From Sphingomonas sp. (GTDB lineage Bacteria; Pseudomonadota; Alphaproteobacteria; Sphingomonadales; Sphingomonadaceae), in the NCBI GenBank assembly GCA_017849555.1, contig JAFIGU010000040.1, positions 119,621 to 183,620 of the forward strand: 64,000 nucleotides of DNA, written 5' to 3'. The position numbers were made by a program, and so were the translations under genes. The notes under the pieces were generated by a model. The model did no database searches. It saw only the letters and a list, made by a program, of their open reading frames with translations, and was not told the DNA's origin. Positions 27,096 through 36,304 of the stretch are shown here, piece after piece (position 1 is the stretch's first letter; each line of letters opens with the position of its first letter).

Positions 27096-28108
27096 CCCCG
27101 CTCGATCTGCCGCGGCCGTACCTCCTGTTCCTGGGCGACGCCGACGACACGACCTTCCTGAAGACCGGGCTCGGGCTGCGCGACTGGGCGCCGGGGCAAT
27201 GCGTCGCCGAATATAAATGCCCCGGCGCGGGCGCGACGCTGGGGCTGCCGGCGATGACGCCGCGCGAGGCGCATGCCGCCGGCGCGCGCGCGATGCTGCT
27301 GTCGGCGGCGTCGATCGGCGGGGCGATCCCGGCAAGCTGGACCGCGTGTCTGATCGAGGCGCTCGAGGCGGGGCTCGATATCGTCAGCGGGGCGCATCAC
27401 CGGCTCGCCAACAATCCGCAGGTCAAGGCGCGCGCCGAAGCACTCGGCCGGCAATTGATCGACGTTCGCACGCCCCCCGCCGACCTGCCGGTCGCGACCG
27501 GGCGCAAACGCAGCGGCAAACGCCTGCTGACCGTCGGCACCGATTGCGCGCTCGGCAAGAAATACACCGCACTGGCGCTCGCCGATGCGTTCCGCGCGCG
27601 TGGGCTCGCCGCCGATTTCCGCGCCACCGGGCAGACCGGGATCATGATCGCGGGCGCGGGCATCCCGATCGATTCGGTGATCGCCGATTTCGTCGCGGGC
27701 GCGGCGGAACTGCTCAGCCCCGATGCCGCGCCCGATCATTGGGACGTGATCGAGGGCCAGGGATCGATCTTCCACCCTTCCTATGCCGGCGTCTCGCTCG
27801 GGCTGCTCCACGGATCGCAGCCCGACGTCATCGTGCTGTGCCACGCTTATGGCCGCAGGCGGATCGTCGGGCTGCCCGATTACCCGCTGCCCGCAATCGG
27901 CGAGGCGGTGGACCTCACGCTCCGGCTCGCACGGCTCACCAATCCGGATGTGCGCTGCGGCGGGGTATCGCTCAACACCGCCGGGCTTTCTGCCGAGGCA
28001 GCGGCGCAGGTGATCGCCGAATGCGCCGATCGCTGGGGCATGCCGGTGGCCGATCCAATGCGACAGGGAGCGGCGCTCGACGCGCTGGTAGATTCATGCA
28101 TCGATTGA
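27092..28108 (+). CDS. dgcN: DgcN family (DUF1611) D-glutamate N-acetyltransferase-like protein
   Basis: A 338-residue DUF1611 protein. The C-terminal domain has a P-loop-like segment KRLLTVGTDCALGKKYTALALADAF, then FRATGQTGIMIAGAGIPIDSV, VIEGQGSIFHPSYAGVSLGLLHG and a LNTAGLS segment. The N-terminal domain has LFLGDADDTTFLKTGLGLRDW. DgcN from marine proteobacteria was reported to acetylate D-glutamate, with the epimerase DgcA then giving N-acetyl-L-glutamate. No dgcA-like gene is in this window. The start overlaps the amidohydrolase stop (ATGA) and the end overlaps the next gene by 13 bases, so translation is probably coupled. The family is firm; the exact reaction here is not. Confidence 0.85.
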   Translation: MTPLDLPRPYLLFLGDADDTTFLKTGLGLRDWAPGQCVAEYKCPGAGATLGLPAMTPREAHAAGARAMLLSAASIGGAIPASWTACLIEALEAGLDIVSGAHHRLANNPQVKARAEALGRQLIDVRTPPADLPVATGRKRSGKRLLTVGTDCALGKKYTALALADAFRARGLAADFRATGQTGIMIAGAGIPIDSVIADFVAGAAELLSPDAAPDHWDVIEGQGSIFHPSYAGVSLGLLHGSQPDVIVLCHAYGRRRIVGLPDYPLPAIGEAVDLTLRLARLTNPDVRCGGVSLNTAGLSAEAAAQVIAECADRWGMPVADPMRQGAALDALVDSCID

Positions 28109-29691
28109 CCCGCGCGCTCGCCGCGCTCCTCCTGCTCTCGCTGGCGCCCGCCGCGAACGCAGAAACCCCGCGCGAAGCGGCGTTGCGCGATATCCGCGCG
28201 ATGATCGAGGCGGCACCGGGCGAGGCCGGGCTGGTCGTCGCGGTCACCGATCGCGAGCAGGTGCTGCTCGTCGCGACGCACGGCTATGCCGATATCGCCG
28301 CCAAGCGCCCGGTGACCGCGGAGACGCATTTCGCGATCGGCTCGATCTCCAAATCCTTCACCGCGCTGACGCTGATGCAGATGGCCGACGAGGGCCGGTT
28401 CGATCCCGCCGCGCCGATCGCGCGCTATCTGCCCGATTTCCACCCGCGCTCGCCCTATCCGGCGATCACCGGCCACGCGCTGCTGACCCACACCGCCGGG
28501 CTGCCCAATTACATCACCAACGTCGCGTCGATGCGGTTCCTGATCGCCGCGCTCAACGGGATCGAGCCGGGCTACGCGCCCGGCGCGCATTTCTGGTATT
28601 CCAATTCGGGCTATCAATTGCTCGGCTATGCCGCCGAGCGGATCGACAAGCTGCCCTTCCCGCTGATCCTCCAGCACCGCACGCTCGATCGGCTGGGCAT
28701 GACGGAAACCACGCCGCAGATCGACGACCGGCTGCGCGCGACGCTGCCGGTCAGCTATACCCGCCAGGTCGACGGACGGCTCGTCGCGGCGCCGTGGTTC
28801 AGCTATCTCGCCGCAGACGGCGCGATCACCTCCACCGCCGCGGATATGAGCCGTTATGCGCGGATGCTGCTCAATCGCGGCGCGCTGCCCAATGGGCGGC
28901 TGGTCTCGGCCAAGGCGTTCGAGCGGTTCGCGACCCCGGTGCTCGATGGCTATGGCTATGGCATGAACATTGCGCACGACGGCCGGGTGCTCTCGCACAG
29001 CGGCGGGATCGCGGGTTTCCAATCCTATCTCGAGATGCACCCGACCGAGAATTTCGCTTTGGTGTTCCTCTCCAACGGCCCGCTCGACGGGGCATTGCTC
29101 GGGCGGATCGTCGCGCGGCTGTCGCGCGACACGCCGACGCTCCCCAAAACGACGCCGCCTGCCGCGACATCCTCGTTCGCCGGGCGCTTCGTCGCGCGCG
29201 ACGGGGCGGCGCTCACCTTTGCGGCGACGAACGACGGCGGGCTGCGCGCTGGCGACCAGCCGCTGACCCGGCTCGCGAACGATTTGTGGGGCGCGTATCT
29301 CACCCCCCACGGGCCGCGCACCTTCCAGTTCCGACGCGATGCCGCGGGCGTTGTCACCGGGGTGTCGGAAGGAGCGTCGGACTATGCACGCGAAGGAAGT
29401 CCCGCCCCCGCCGCCGCGCCGGCCGGCTATCGGACATTCGTCGGCCGGTACGCGACGCACGGCGAGGAAGGCCCCGGCGTCCGCGTCTTCGTCCAGCAAG
29501 GGCAACTTATGATATCCTACGCGGACACCAATGCGCCCCCCACCCCGCTGGCGGCAATCGACGAGACGCATTTCCGCTTCGCCGAACCCGCGTTCGCCCC
29601 CGAGCGGCTGGCGTTCGACACGGTCATCGACGGGCAGGCGCAGCGGCTGACGATGTCGGGCGTCCCGCTCTATCGCATCGATCTGCCGTGA
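28096..29691 (+). CDS. Secreted serine hydrolase, class C beta-lactamase/D-aminopeptidase type
   Basis: Penicillin-binding-protein-like hydrolase of 531 residues with signal peptide (ALAALLLLSLAPAANA). The catalytic triad motifs are present: SISK (SxxK, nucleophile Ser), YSN in FWYSNSGYQLLGY (YxN), and HSGGIAG in place of KTG. After the catalytic domain, about 170 C-terminal residues form a domain with FAGRFVARDG and FVGRYATHGEEG repeats, as in D-aminopeptidases and ClbP/Pab87-like enzymes. With the neighbouring D-amino-acid genes, cleavage of D-residue-containing peptides or esters is a reasonable guess. The first codons lie inside the end of dgcN. Confidence 0.85.
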   Translation: MHRLTRALAALLLLSLAPAANAETPREAALRDIRAMIEAAPGEAGLVVAVTDREQVLLVATHGYADIAAKRPVTAETHFAIGSISKSFTALTLMQMADEGRFDPAAPIARYLPDFHPRSPYPAITGHALLTHTAGLPNYITNVASMRFLIAALNGIEPGYAPGAHFWYSNSGYQLLGYAAERIDKLPFPLILQHRTLDRLGMTETTPQIDDRLRATLPVSYTRQVDGRLVAAPWFSYLAADGAITSTAADMSRYARMLLNRGALPNGRLVSAKAFERFATPVLDGYGYGMNIAHDGRVLSHSGGIAGFQSYLEMHPTENFALVFLSNGPLDGALLGRIVARLSRDTPTLPKTTPPAATSSFAGRFVARDGAALTFAATNDGGLRAGDQPLTRLANDLWGAYLTPHGPRTFQFRRDAAGVVTGVSEGASDYAREGSPAPAAAPAGYRTFVGRYATHGEEGPGVRVFVQQGQLMISYADTNAPPTPLAAIDETHFRFAEPAFAPERLAFDTVIDGQAQRLTMSGVPLYRIDLP

Positions 29692-30947
29692 AGCGCTGGC
29701 TGCGGTGGAGCGCGGCCGCGCTGCTCGCGCCGCTCGCCGCCGCCGCGCAGCCCGCCGCGCATTTCACCACCTGGGCCGCACGGCATGCGGTCACGCTGCC
29801 CCCCTGCCCGCCCGATAGCAAGCAGTGGGAAAAGGTCGGCGCGATCGTCGGCAACGTCGACCTGGTCGCGCTCGGCGAGCCGGCGCACGGCGCGCAGGAG
29901 CCGCTCGCGCTGCGCAATTGCCTGTTCCGCTATCTCGTCGAACATCACGGCTTCACAGCGATCGCCCTCGAAACCGGGGTCAGCGAGTCGCGGGCGCTCG
30001 ACGATTATGTCGCGGGCGACAGCGGCGATGCACGCCAGCTCGCGCGCGACAATTTCTCCTGGGGGTTCGGACGGTACGCCGAGAATGTCGCGCTGCTCGA
30101 ATGGATGCGCGGCTATAATGCCGATCCGGCGCATACGCGGAAGCTCCACCTCTACGGCATCGACCTGAGCGGCGGCGACAAGAGCGGCGCGTGGCGCAAC
30201 GCCGCGGTCACGCTGCGCGCGAGCATCGCCTATCTCGCGCGCGTCATGCCCGATCGGTCGCAGCCGGTGCGGAAGGCGCTCGCCCCCTTCCTCGACCGGT
30301 TCAGTGCGCCGGGCTATGCCGCGATGACGGCGGCCGAGCGCAGCCGGCTGCGCCGCGCGATCGCCGCCTTGATCGGCTCCCTCGATCGCCATCGCACGGA
30401 CGATGCGGATTGGGCGTGGGCGCGGCGCAATGCGGTCGGCGCACGACAGCTCGAACGGTTGTTTCGCGTATCGCGGCCGCCAACGGCGGACGACGAACTC
30501 TCGCCGGACGATTACAAGGCCGATATCGCGCGCGACGCGGCGATGGCGGAGAATGCGTTATGGGCCAGCCGGCGCGAAGCCCCCAACGGCCGCCTGCTGC
30601 TGTTCGCGCACGACGGGCATATCATGAACGCGGCAACGCGCGGGGGAAGCTGGTCGGTCTATCGTCGCGCCCCCGCGGCGATGGGAGTGCATCTGAAGGC
30701 AGCGCTCGGCGCGCGGCTGCTGATCGTGCCGATCGTTTCGCCGGCCGGTCCCGACACCGATCTCGATACGGCGCTCGCCCGCACGGGGCGCGACCGCTTC
30801 CTCCTCGATCTGCGCCCCGTGCGACACGACGGCTGGCTTGCCCGGGAGCGCAGCGTGCGGACCAATTTCACCGACGAACTGCTGGTGAAACCGGGCATCG
30901 CGTTCGACGCGCTGATCTTCCTCGGACGACTCAGCCCCGCGCGCTGA
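29688..30947 (+). CDS. Erythromycin-esterase-like hydrolase, exported
   Basis: A 419-residue protein of the EreA/EreB fold. The family signature ALGEPAHGAQEPLALRNCLF holds the conserved Glu and His. FTAIALETGVSESRALDDYV, NFSWGFGRY, LLEWMRGYN and LLLFAHDGHIMN follow in the expected order. The N-terminus VKRWLRWSAAALLAPLAAAAQP is a signal peptide. The start is a GTG sharing bases with the previous stop (GTGA). True erythromycin esterases inactivate macrolides, but many relatives are found in biosynthetic or catabolic operons with unknown substrates. As the last gene of the receptor operon it probably hydrolyses part of the imported ligand. Confidence 0.85.
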   Translation: MKRWLRWSAAALLAPLAAAAQPAAHFTTWAARHAVTLPPCPPDSKQWEKVGAIVGNVDLVALGEPAHGAQEPLALRNCLFRYLVEHHGFTAIALETGVSESRALDDYVAGDSGDARQLARDNFSWGFGRYAENVALLEWMRGYNADPAHTRKLHLYGIDLSGGDKSGAWRNAAVTLRASIAYLARVMPDRSQPVRKALAPFLDRFSAPGYAAMTAAERSRLRRAIAALIGSLDRHRTDDADWAWARRNAVGARQLERLFRVSRPPTADDELSPDDYKADIARDAAMAENALWASRREAPNGRLLLFAHDGHIMNAATRGGSWSVYRRAPAAMGVHLKAALGARLLIVPIVSPAGPDTDLDTALARTGRDRFLLDLRPVRHDGWLARERSVRTNFTDELLVKPGIAFDALIFLGRLSPAR

Positions 30948-31028
30948 CCGCCACGCCCCTTGTCGCCGGTTCGCGACTGGCTCTAGAACATCGCCTCGAG
31001 CCGCGCCGTGGGGGATGCCGAATTGACG

Positions 31029-31637
31029 ATGTCCAAACACCCGCGTGGAGAGGCCACGCGCAAGGCCATCCTGGCCGCCGCCGAACAGGTCTTCGCCGAT
31101 GTCGGCTATGAAGCCGCGCGGATGGAGGATGTGGCGCAGGTGGTGGGGATCCGCCGGCCGTCGATCGTCTATCATTTTCCGAGCAAGCAGGATCTCTACG
31201 ACGCGGTAGAATCCGATCTGTTCGAGAAGATGCACGCCGCGAGCCGGCTGGCGCTCAAGCAAGCGCAAGGCCCGCTCGAACGGTTGCTGGCGCTGCTCGA
31301 CGCGTGGCTCGATTATATCGTCCAGCGCCCGACCGCCGCGCGCATCCTGCAGCGGCTGGTCGCCGACGTCACCCCGCGCCACGGCAATCCGGTGCGCTTT
31401 TCCGAGCTCGCGCTCAGCGATATGGATGCCGTCATCGAGGAAGGCGTGCGCGCCGGTTGCTTCCGCCCGATCAACACGATGCTGGTGATCAACGGCGTCT
31501 CGGCGGCGACCTTGTTCTACGTCTGCAACGGCCGCCAGCTCGGCGACGCCCGCGCCTATTCCCCCTCCGATCCCGATATGCTGCGCGAGTTTCGCGCGCT
31601 GCTCCACCGCACCTGCTGCGCCGCCGTTCTCGCCTGA
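31029..31637 (+). CDS. TetR-family transcriptional regulator
   Basis: A 202-residue repressor. The N-terminal helix-turn-helix reads RKAILAAAEQVFADVGYEAARMEDVAQVVGIRRPSIVYHFPSKQDLYDAV, typical of TetR. The C-terminal helical domain (AASRLALKQAQGPLERLLALLDAWLDYI) would bind an inducer. I took the ATG at 31029. A GTG at 31008 would add seven residues, and neither has a clear ribosome site. It lies upstream of, and in line with, the receptor gene at 31990, with a 352-base gap that contains an inverted repeat. It may control that receptor. Confidence 0.9.
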   Translation: MSKHPRGEATRKAILAAAEQVFADVGYEAARMEDVAQVVGIRRPSIVYHFPSKQDLYDAVESDLFEKMHAASRLALKQAQGPLERLLALLDAWLDYIVQRPTAARILQRLVADVTPRHGNPVRFSELALSDMDAVIEEGVRAGCFRPINTMLVINGVSAATLFYVCNGRQLGDARAYSPSDPDMLREFRALLHRTCCAAVLA

Positions 31638-31989
31638 GCGCCGCCCCCGCACACCGCCAAAGTTCACGAAGTTCACACGTATGACGCGCCGCCGCACGAC
31701 GGCGGCGTGTATTGCGCACCATCACAGCGCCCGCCCAAAACTACGCAAATGAAGGCAAATCCGGCAGTTCCACACCGGTTTGCGCGAAAAATCGCCGATC
31801 ACACTTGAGTTTTACCTACTTGAAGGTAGATAGCGAGTCGCGATGAGACCCGTCGCCTTGCTCCGGGACGGAGCGCGGCATCGGTCCATCGGCAACAGGG
31901 TTGAGCGCGCCGCAACAGCGAACGCGCAGGAATATTTCATGTGATCTCTGAGGCTTAACTAGCCCAGATGATTGGGGAGGGGTTTGCAG
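31638..31989. other. 352-base intergenic region upstream of a receptor gene
   Basis: No convincing gene. It holds a GC-rich hairpin near 31688-31708 (CGCCGCCG-CACGA-CGGCGGCG, no T-tract) just after the TetR gene. The inverted repeat at 31813-31828 and a GGGGAGGGG ribosome site before 31990 are the other visible features. The stretch 31730-31830 is AT-richer than its surroundings, as expected for a promoter region. Confidence 0.6.
31813..31828. promoter_or_regulatory. TACCT-N6-AGGTA inverted repeat, candidate TetR operator
   Basis: TACCTACTTGAAGGTA, with arms TACCT/AGGTA, lies about 160 bases upstream of the receptor start and downstream of the TetR gene. The size and symmetry suit a TetR dimer. 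A second ACTTGA copy sits just upstream. Confidence 0.35.
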
Positions 31990-34158
31990 ATGAAGGCCGC
32001 AGACATTTCGATCCGGGCGATGGCCCTGCTTCTTTCCGGTTGCGCCGCTTCGGCGATGGCCCAGACCGCCGCCGCGCCGGCCGCCGACACGTCGGGCGGG
32101 CTGAGCGAGGTAGTCGTCACCGCGCAGAAGCGCGCGGAGCCGCTGCAGAAGACCCCGATCTCGATCATGGCGGTGACCGGCGCCGACATCAACAAGCTCG
32201 GCATCGCCGACATCACCGATCTGCGCTCGGTCGTCCCCAGCCTGCAGGTCACCCCGCACCCGAACAGCGCGACCACCGCGCGCGTGTTCATCCGCGGCGT
32301 CGGCAACAATGACGATCAGATCACCGTCGATCCCAGCGTCGCGGTCTATCTCGACGGCATCTATATCGCGCGTGGCCAGGGGCTGACCTCCGATATCGCC
32401 GAAGTCGAGCGGATCGAGGTGCTGCGCGGCCCGCAGGGCTCGCTCTACGGCCGCAACGCCACCGGCGGCGCGATCAATTATATCACCAAGGCCCCCGAAC
32501 TCGGCGTCTTCTCGGGCAAGCAGACGATCGACTACGGCAATTACAACGCCTTCACCACGCGCACCAACCTCAACGTACCGATCGGCGACAAGCTCGCGGT
32601 GCAGCTCGCCTATCTCCACAGCCAGAAGGACGGCTTCGTCCGGAACGCCGGCACCGGAGAGGCGCGGTTCGGCGATCAGCTGCGCGACGCCTATCGCGCG
32701 GCGGTGGAGTGGAAGCCGGTCGACACGATCGAGCTGCGCTACAGCTACGATCGCTCGCTGACCCGCGATACCCCCGCCTATATCGCCTATGTGCCGGCAT
32801 TCTATCCGTCGGTAATCGATCGCCCGACGCAGGGCTCGCCCGCGGTCCGCAACCTGCGGCCCAATCGCGTGCTGGTGCAGGGCCATAGCCTGACCGCGAG
32901 CTGGCAGGTGAGCGACGATATCACGCTCAAGTCGCTGACCGGCTATCGCCAGCTCGATAACCGCACCGACCAGAATTACCTCACCGGCGCGGTCGGCCCC
33001 TTCCCGCTGTTCATCACCAATTTCGACCAGCATCAGCACCAGTGGAGCGAGGAGCTCCAACTGATCGGATCGACCGCCGATCACCAGCTCGAATATGTGC
33101 TGGGCGGTTACTGGTTCGACGAGAAAGCGCACAGCTTCGACACGACGGTGCCGGCGGGCCGCCCGTCGCTGGCGCGCACCGCGACCGTCCACAACACCGC
33201 TTATGCGGTCTATGCCCAGGCGACGTGGCGCCCGACCTTCCTCACCGGCCTGTATCTGACCGGGGGACTGCGCTGGTCGCACGATCAGCGCCAGGCGACG
33301 CTGGCGCAGACCGTCGTCCCGGCGGCCGGGGCGTCGATCCCGCTGGCGCCGGGTGCGGGCGACAACAGTTTCTCCAACGTCAGCCCGACGGTGGTACTGG
33401 GGTATAACGTCAATCGCGACGTCAACCTCTACCTCAAATATGCCAAGGGCTATAAGGCCGGCGGCTATAATCTGCGCGCCAGCACGATCGCGCGCTTCGA
33501 GCAGGGTTTCGGCCCGGAATCGCTCGATTCCTATGAGGCGGGCATCAAGTCGAGCTGGCTCAACAACCATTTGCGCGCCAATCTCGCGGTGTTCCAGTCG
33601 AACTATCGCGACATCCAGGTCAACGTGCAGAGCGACCCGACCAACCCCGCGATCACCGATATCCTCAACGCCGGCAAGGCGCGGATCAAGGGCGCCGAAT
33701 TCGATCTGACGATGAAGCCGTCGAGCAATCTGTCGGTGTCGCTCAATTACGCCTATCTCGACGCGAAATATCTGAAGATCGTGTCGCAGACCGGCGCCGA
33801 TGTCACGAAGAATTACTTCTTCGTCGAGGCACCGAAGAACACGCTGAGTGCAAGCGCGGAATATTATTTCCCCAAGACGTCGATCGGCACTTTCTCGGCC
33901 AACGTGCAATATTATATGCAGAGCAAGAAATACACGTCGTCGAACGATCCGCGTTATATCGTCGGCGATTACGGGCTGCTCAACGCGCGGCTCACGTTGT
34001 CCGACATCCCGGTCGGCTTCGGCAAGTGGGAGCTGGCGGTCTATGCCAAGAACCTGACCGACGAGAAATATTACGCCGCTTATTTCAACACCGGGCTGCC
34101 CGGCGCGATGTTCGGCGAGCCGCGCAGCTATGGCGTGCAGCTGAGCGTCGGGTTCTGA
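31990..34158 (+). CDS. TonB-dependent receptor
   Basis: Outer-membrane transporter of 722 residues in the sphingomonad catabolic-receptor class. Signal peptide IRAMALLLSGCAASAMA, plug domain with EVVVTAQKRAEPLQKTPISI (TonB-box region), TARVFIRGVGNNDDQITVDPSVAVYLDGIYIARGQG and VERIEVLRGPQGSLYGRNATGGAIN. Then comes a barrel with the NLYLKYAKGYKAGGYN and GAEFDLTMKPSSNLSVSLNYAYLDAKY segments, ending in GEPRSYGVQLSVGF. The GGGGAGGGG ribosome site fixes the start. The ligand is unknown. Its upstream TetR gene is the likely regulator, and no enzyme genes accompany it directly. Confidence 0.93.
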   Translation: MKAADISIRAMALLLSGCAASAMAQTAAAPAADTSGGLSEVVVTAQKRAEPLQKTPISIMAVTGADINKLGIADITDLRSVVPSLQVTPHPNSATTARVFIRGVGNNDDQITVDPSVAVYLDGIYIARGQGLTSDIAEVERIEVLRGPQGSLYGRNATGGAINYITKAPELGVFSGKQTIDYGNYNAFTTRTNLNVPIGDKLAVQLAYLHSQKDGFVRNAGTGEARFGDQLRDAYRAAVEWKPVDTIELRYSYDRSLTRDTPAYIAYVPAFYPSVIDRPTQGSPAVRNLRPNRVLVQGHSLTASWQVSDDITLKSLTGYRQLDNRTDQNYLTGAVGPFPLFITNFDQHQHQWSEELQLIGSTADHQLEYVLGGYWFDEKAHSFDTTVPAGRPSLARTATVHNTAYAVYAQATWRPTFLTGLYLTGGLRWSHDQRQATLAQTVVPAAGASIPLAPGAGDNSFSNVSPTVVLGYNVNRDVNLYLKYAKGYKAGGYNLRASTIARFEQGFGPESLDSYEAGIKSSWLNNHLRANLAVFQSNYRDIQVNVQSDPTNPAITDILNAGKARIKGAEFDLTMKPSSNLSVSLNYAYLDAKYLKIVSQTGADVTKNYFFVEAPKNTLSASAEYYFPKTSIGTFSANVQYYMQSKKYTSSNDPRYIVGDYGLLNARLTLSDIPVGFGKWELAVYAKNLTDEKYYAAYFNTGLPGAMFGEPRSYGVQLSVGF

Positions 34159-34514
34159 TCCGGCAGGTGCCGGGCGGACGAAAACCACGCCCGGCACCGA
34201 TTGAAGGACCCCCAACCCCGTTCGGGCTGAGCTTGTCGAAGCCCTGCACTTTTCTTCCAAGGAAGAAGGACAGCCCTTCGACAAGCTCAGGGCGAACGGG
34301 GTTGGGATGACACATAAATCTCCACGAGATGCGGCGCCATTCGCGTCGCTGACACCCCTCGCGCGATTGGCATGGCGCGCGGGGATCATTTCGGCTAAGG
34401 GGCGCGCAACGGACGTGCCTGGCCTCTTGCTGACGGGCTGCTGCACGCTCAGCTCAAGCACGCAACAGGTCGCGCGAACAATCGCCGACGAGCCTGCGCA
34501 CCCGACGGAGAAAC
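34159..34514. other. 356-base gap with a palindromic repeat and long helicase leader
   Basis: Positions 34211-34307 are a palindromic repeat. The remaining 200 bases up to the helicase ATG contain no gene I can support and may be the promoter and 5' leader of the helicase mRNA. Cold-inducible DEAD-box helicases often have long leaders, but I see no defined structure here. Confidence 0.55.
34211..34307. repeat. Palindromic repeat of the PVEAL/FDKLRANG family
   Basis: Begins CCCAACCCCGTTCGGGCTGA and ends CAGGGCGAACGGGGTTGGG, so the whole unit is an inverted repeat with arms of over 35 bases. It has the same family and orientation as the copy downstream of the helicase. Confidence 0.9.
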
Positions 34515-36284
34515 ATGCCCTTTTCGCAACTTCCGCAATCTATTGCCGACGCGCTCGTCGGCCGCGGCTACACTCAACCTACGCCGGTGCAGGCGGCGGT
34601 GATCGAAAGCGACGCCGAGGCGCGCGACCTGCTCGTTTCGGCGCAGACCGGCTCGGGCAAGACCGTCGCGTTCGGCCTTGCGATGGCGCAACAATTGCTC
34701 GACGCCGACGGCAACCTCCCCACCCCCGGCGCGCCGCTGGCGCTGATCATCGCGCCGACCCGCGAACTGGCGATGCAGGTCAGCCGCGAACTCGAATGGC
34801 TCTACGCCCCGGCGCGCGCGCGGATCGCGACCTGCGTCGGCGGGATGGATTCGGCGCGCGAGCGGCGTAACCTGTCGCACGGCACGCATATCGTCGTCGG
34901 GACTCCGGGGCGGTTGCGCGATCACCTCGAACGCGGCGCGCTCGATCTCTCGGCACTGCGCTGCGCGGTGCTCGACGAGGCCGACGAGATGCTCGACATG
35001 GGGTTCCGCGAGGATCTCGAGGAAATCCTCGACGCGACCCCCGACAACCGCCGCACCCTGCTGTTCTCCGCGACGATGCCGCGCCCGATCGTCGCGCTGG
35101 CGAAGCGCTATCAGCGCGATGCGCTGCGCATCTCGACGCTCGACGAGCGTCAGGGGCATGGCGACATTTCCTATCAGGCGGTTGCGGTGTCCCCGTCGGA
35201 TATCGAGAATGCCGTCATCAACCTGCTGCGCTTCCACGAGGCGGAGACGGCGATGCTGTTCTGCGCGACGCGCGACAATGTCCGCCATCTCCACGCCTCG
35301 CTGGTCGAGCGCGGGTTCGCCGCGGTGGCGCTGTCGGGCGAGCATAGCCAGAACGAACGCAACCACGCGCTGCAGGCGCTGCGCGACGGCCGTGCGCGGG
35401 TATGCGTCGCGACCGACGTCGCGGCGCGCGGGATCGACGTCGCCAGCCTGAGCCTCGTCATCCATGTCGAGGTGCCGCGCGACGCCGAGGTGCTCCAGCA
35501 CCGCTCAGGGCGCACCGGCCGCGCCGGGCGCAAGGGCACCGCGGTGCTGATCGTTCCCTTCTCGCGGCGGCGCCGGGTCGAGGGCATCCTGCGCTCCGCC
35601 CGCATCGAGGCGGAGTGGATGCCCGCCCCGAGCGCGGCGTCGATCCGCGAACAGGATCGCAATCGGCTGCTGGCAAAGCTCGCCGAGCCGGTCGAGGCGA
35701 CCGAGGAGGAAACCCAGCTCGCCCAGCGGCTGCTCGCCGAGCAGACGCCGGAGAATATCGCGCTGGCTTTGGTCCGCGCGCACAGCCAGACGATGCCGCA
35801 GCCCGAGGAGCTGATCGACCTTTCCTCGGCGGAAAACCGCCGCGGCGAGGCGGGCGAGAAACAGCATCGCCCCGGCTTCGAGGACACCGCGTGGTTCCGC
35901 ATGGATATCGGGCGGCGGCAGAATGCCGATCCGCGCTGGATCCTGCCGCTGCTGTGCCGCCGCGGGCATATCACCCGCGCGGATGTCGGCGCGATCCGCA
36001 TCCTCGCCAATGAGACCCATTTCGAGGTGCGCCGCGCGATCGAGGCGAAGTTCCGCTCGGCGCTGCAACGCACCGCGCGCGAGGGCGCCGAGGACGAAAG
36101 CGGCATCCGCATCGAGCCGGCGCCGGGCGCGCCGCAGCCGGGCGCGCAGGGCAAGGTCCACAAGCCGCGCCGGACGGGGGATGCCGGGCCGCGTCATGAC
36201 GGGCCGCGCGGTGGCAAGCCGGGGAAGAAATTCCCGCCGCGCCACGGCGGCGGGCATGGCGGCAAGGATCGCCGGGCGCATTGA
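34515..36284 (+). CDS. DEAD-box RNA helicase, DbpA/CsdA-like
   Basis: ATP-dependent RNA unwinding enzyme of 589 residues, probably acting in ribosome assembly or mRNA turnover. All core motifs are present: Q motif (GYTQPTPVQ), AQTGSGKT, APTRELA, GTPGRL, DEAD, SAT, then ATDVAARGID and HRSGRTGRAGRKG in the second lobe. Residues about 460-530 look like a DbpA-type RNA-binding domain (WFRMDIGRRQNADPRWILP, ITRADVGAIRI, THFEVRR). The tail is Gly/Arg/Lys-rich (GPRGGKPGKKFPPRHGGGHGG), as in many cold-shock helicases. GGAGAAAC precedes the ATG. Palindromic repeats flank the gene on both sides. Confidence 0.93.
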   Translation: MPFSQLPQSIADALVGRGYTQPTPVQAAVIESDAEARDLLVSAQTGSGKTVAFGLAMAQQLLDADGNLPTPGAPLALIIAPTRELAMQVSRELEWLYAPARARIATCVGGMDSARERRNLSHGTHIVVGTPGRLRDHLERGALDLSALRCAVLDEADEMLDMGFREDLEEILDATPDNRRTLLFSATMPRPIVALAKRYQRDALRISTLDERQGHGDISYQAVAVSPSDIENAVINLLRFHEAETAMLFCATRDNVRHLHASLVERGFAAVALSGEHSQNERNHALQALRDGRARVCVATDVAARGIDVASLSLVIHVEVPRDAEVLQHRSGRTGRAGRKGTAVLIVPFSRRRRVEGILRSARIEAEWMPAPSAASIREQDRNRLLAKLAEPVEATEEETQLAQRLLAEQTPENIALALVRAHSQTMPQPEELIDLSSAENRRGEAGEKQHRPGFEDTAWFRMDIGRRQNADPRWILPLLCRRGHITRADVGAIRILANETHFEVRRAIEAKFRSALQRTAREGAEDESGIRIEPAPGAPQPGAQGKVHKPRRTGDAGPRHDGPRGGKPGKKFPPRHGGGHGGKDRRAH

Positions 36285-36304
36285 AATAGCGCCCCGCGCT
36301 CTCC

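Noticed and set aside
28794-29687. Upstream extension of the esterase-like gene into the serine hydrolase gene
   Set aside because: The extra residues are an out-of-frame reading of the hydrolase. The GTG at 29688 gives a proper signal peptide.
31816-34461. An 881-residue frame antisense to the second receptor
   Set aside because: Same reason. The plus strand has all receptor motifs and a ribosome site.
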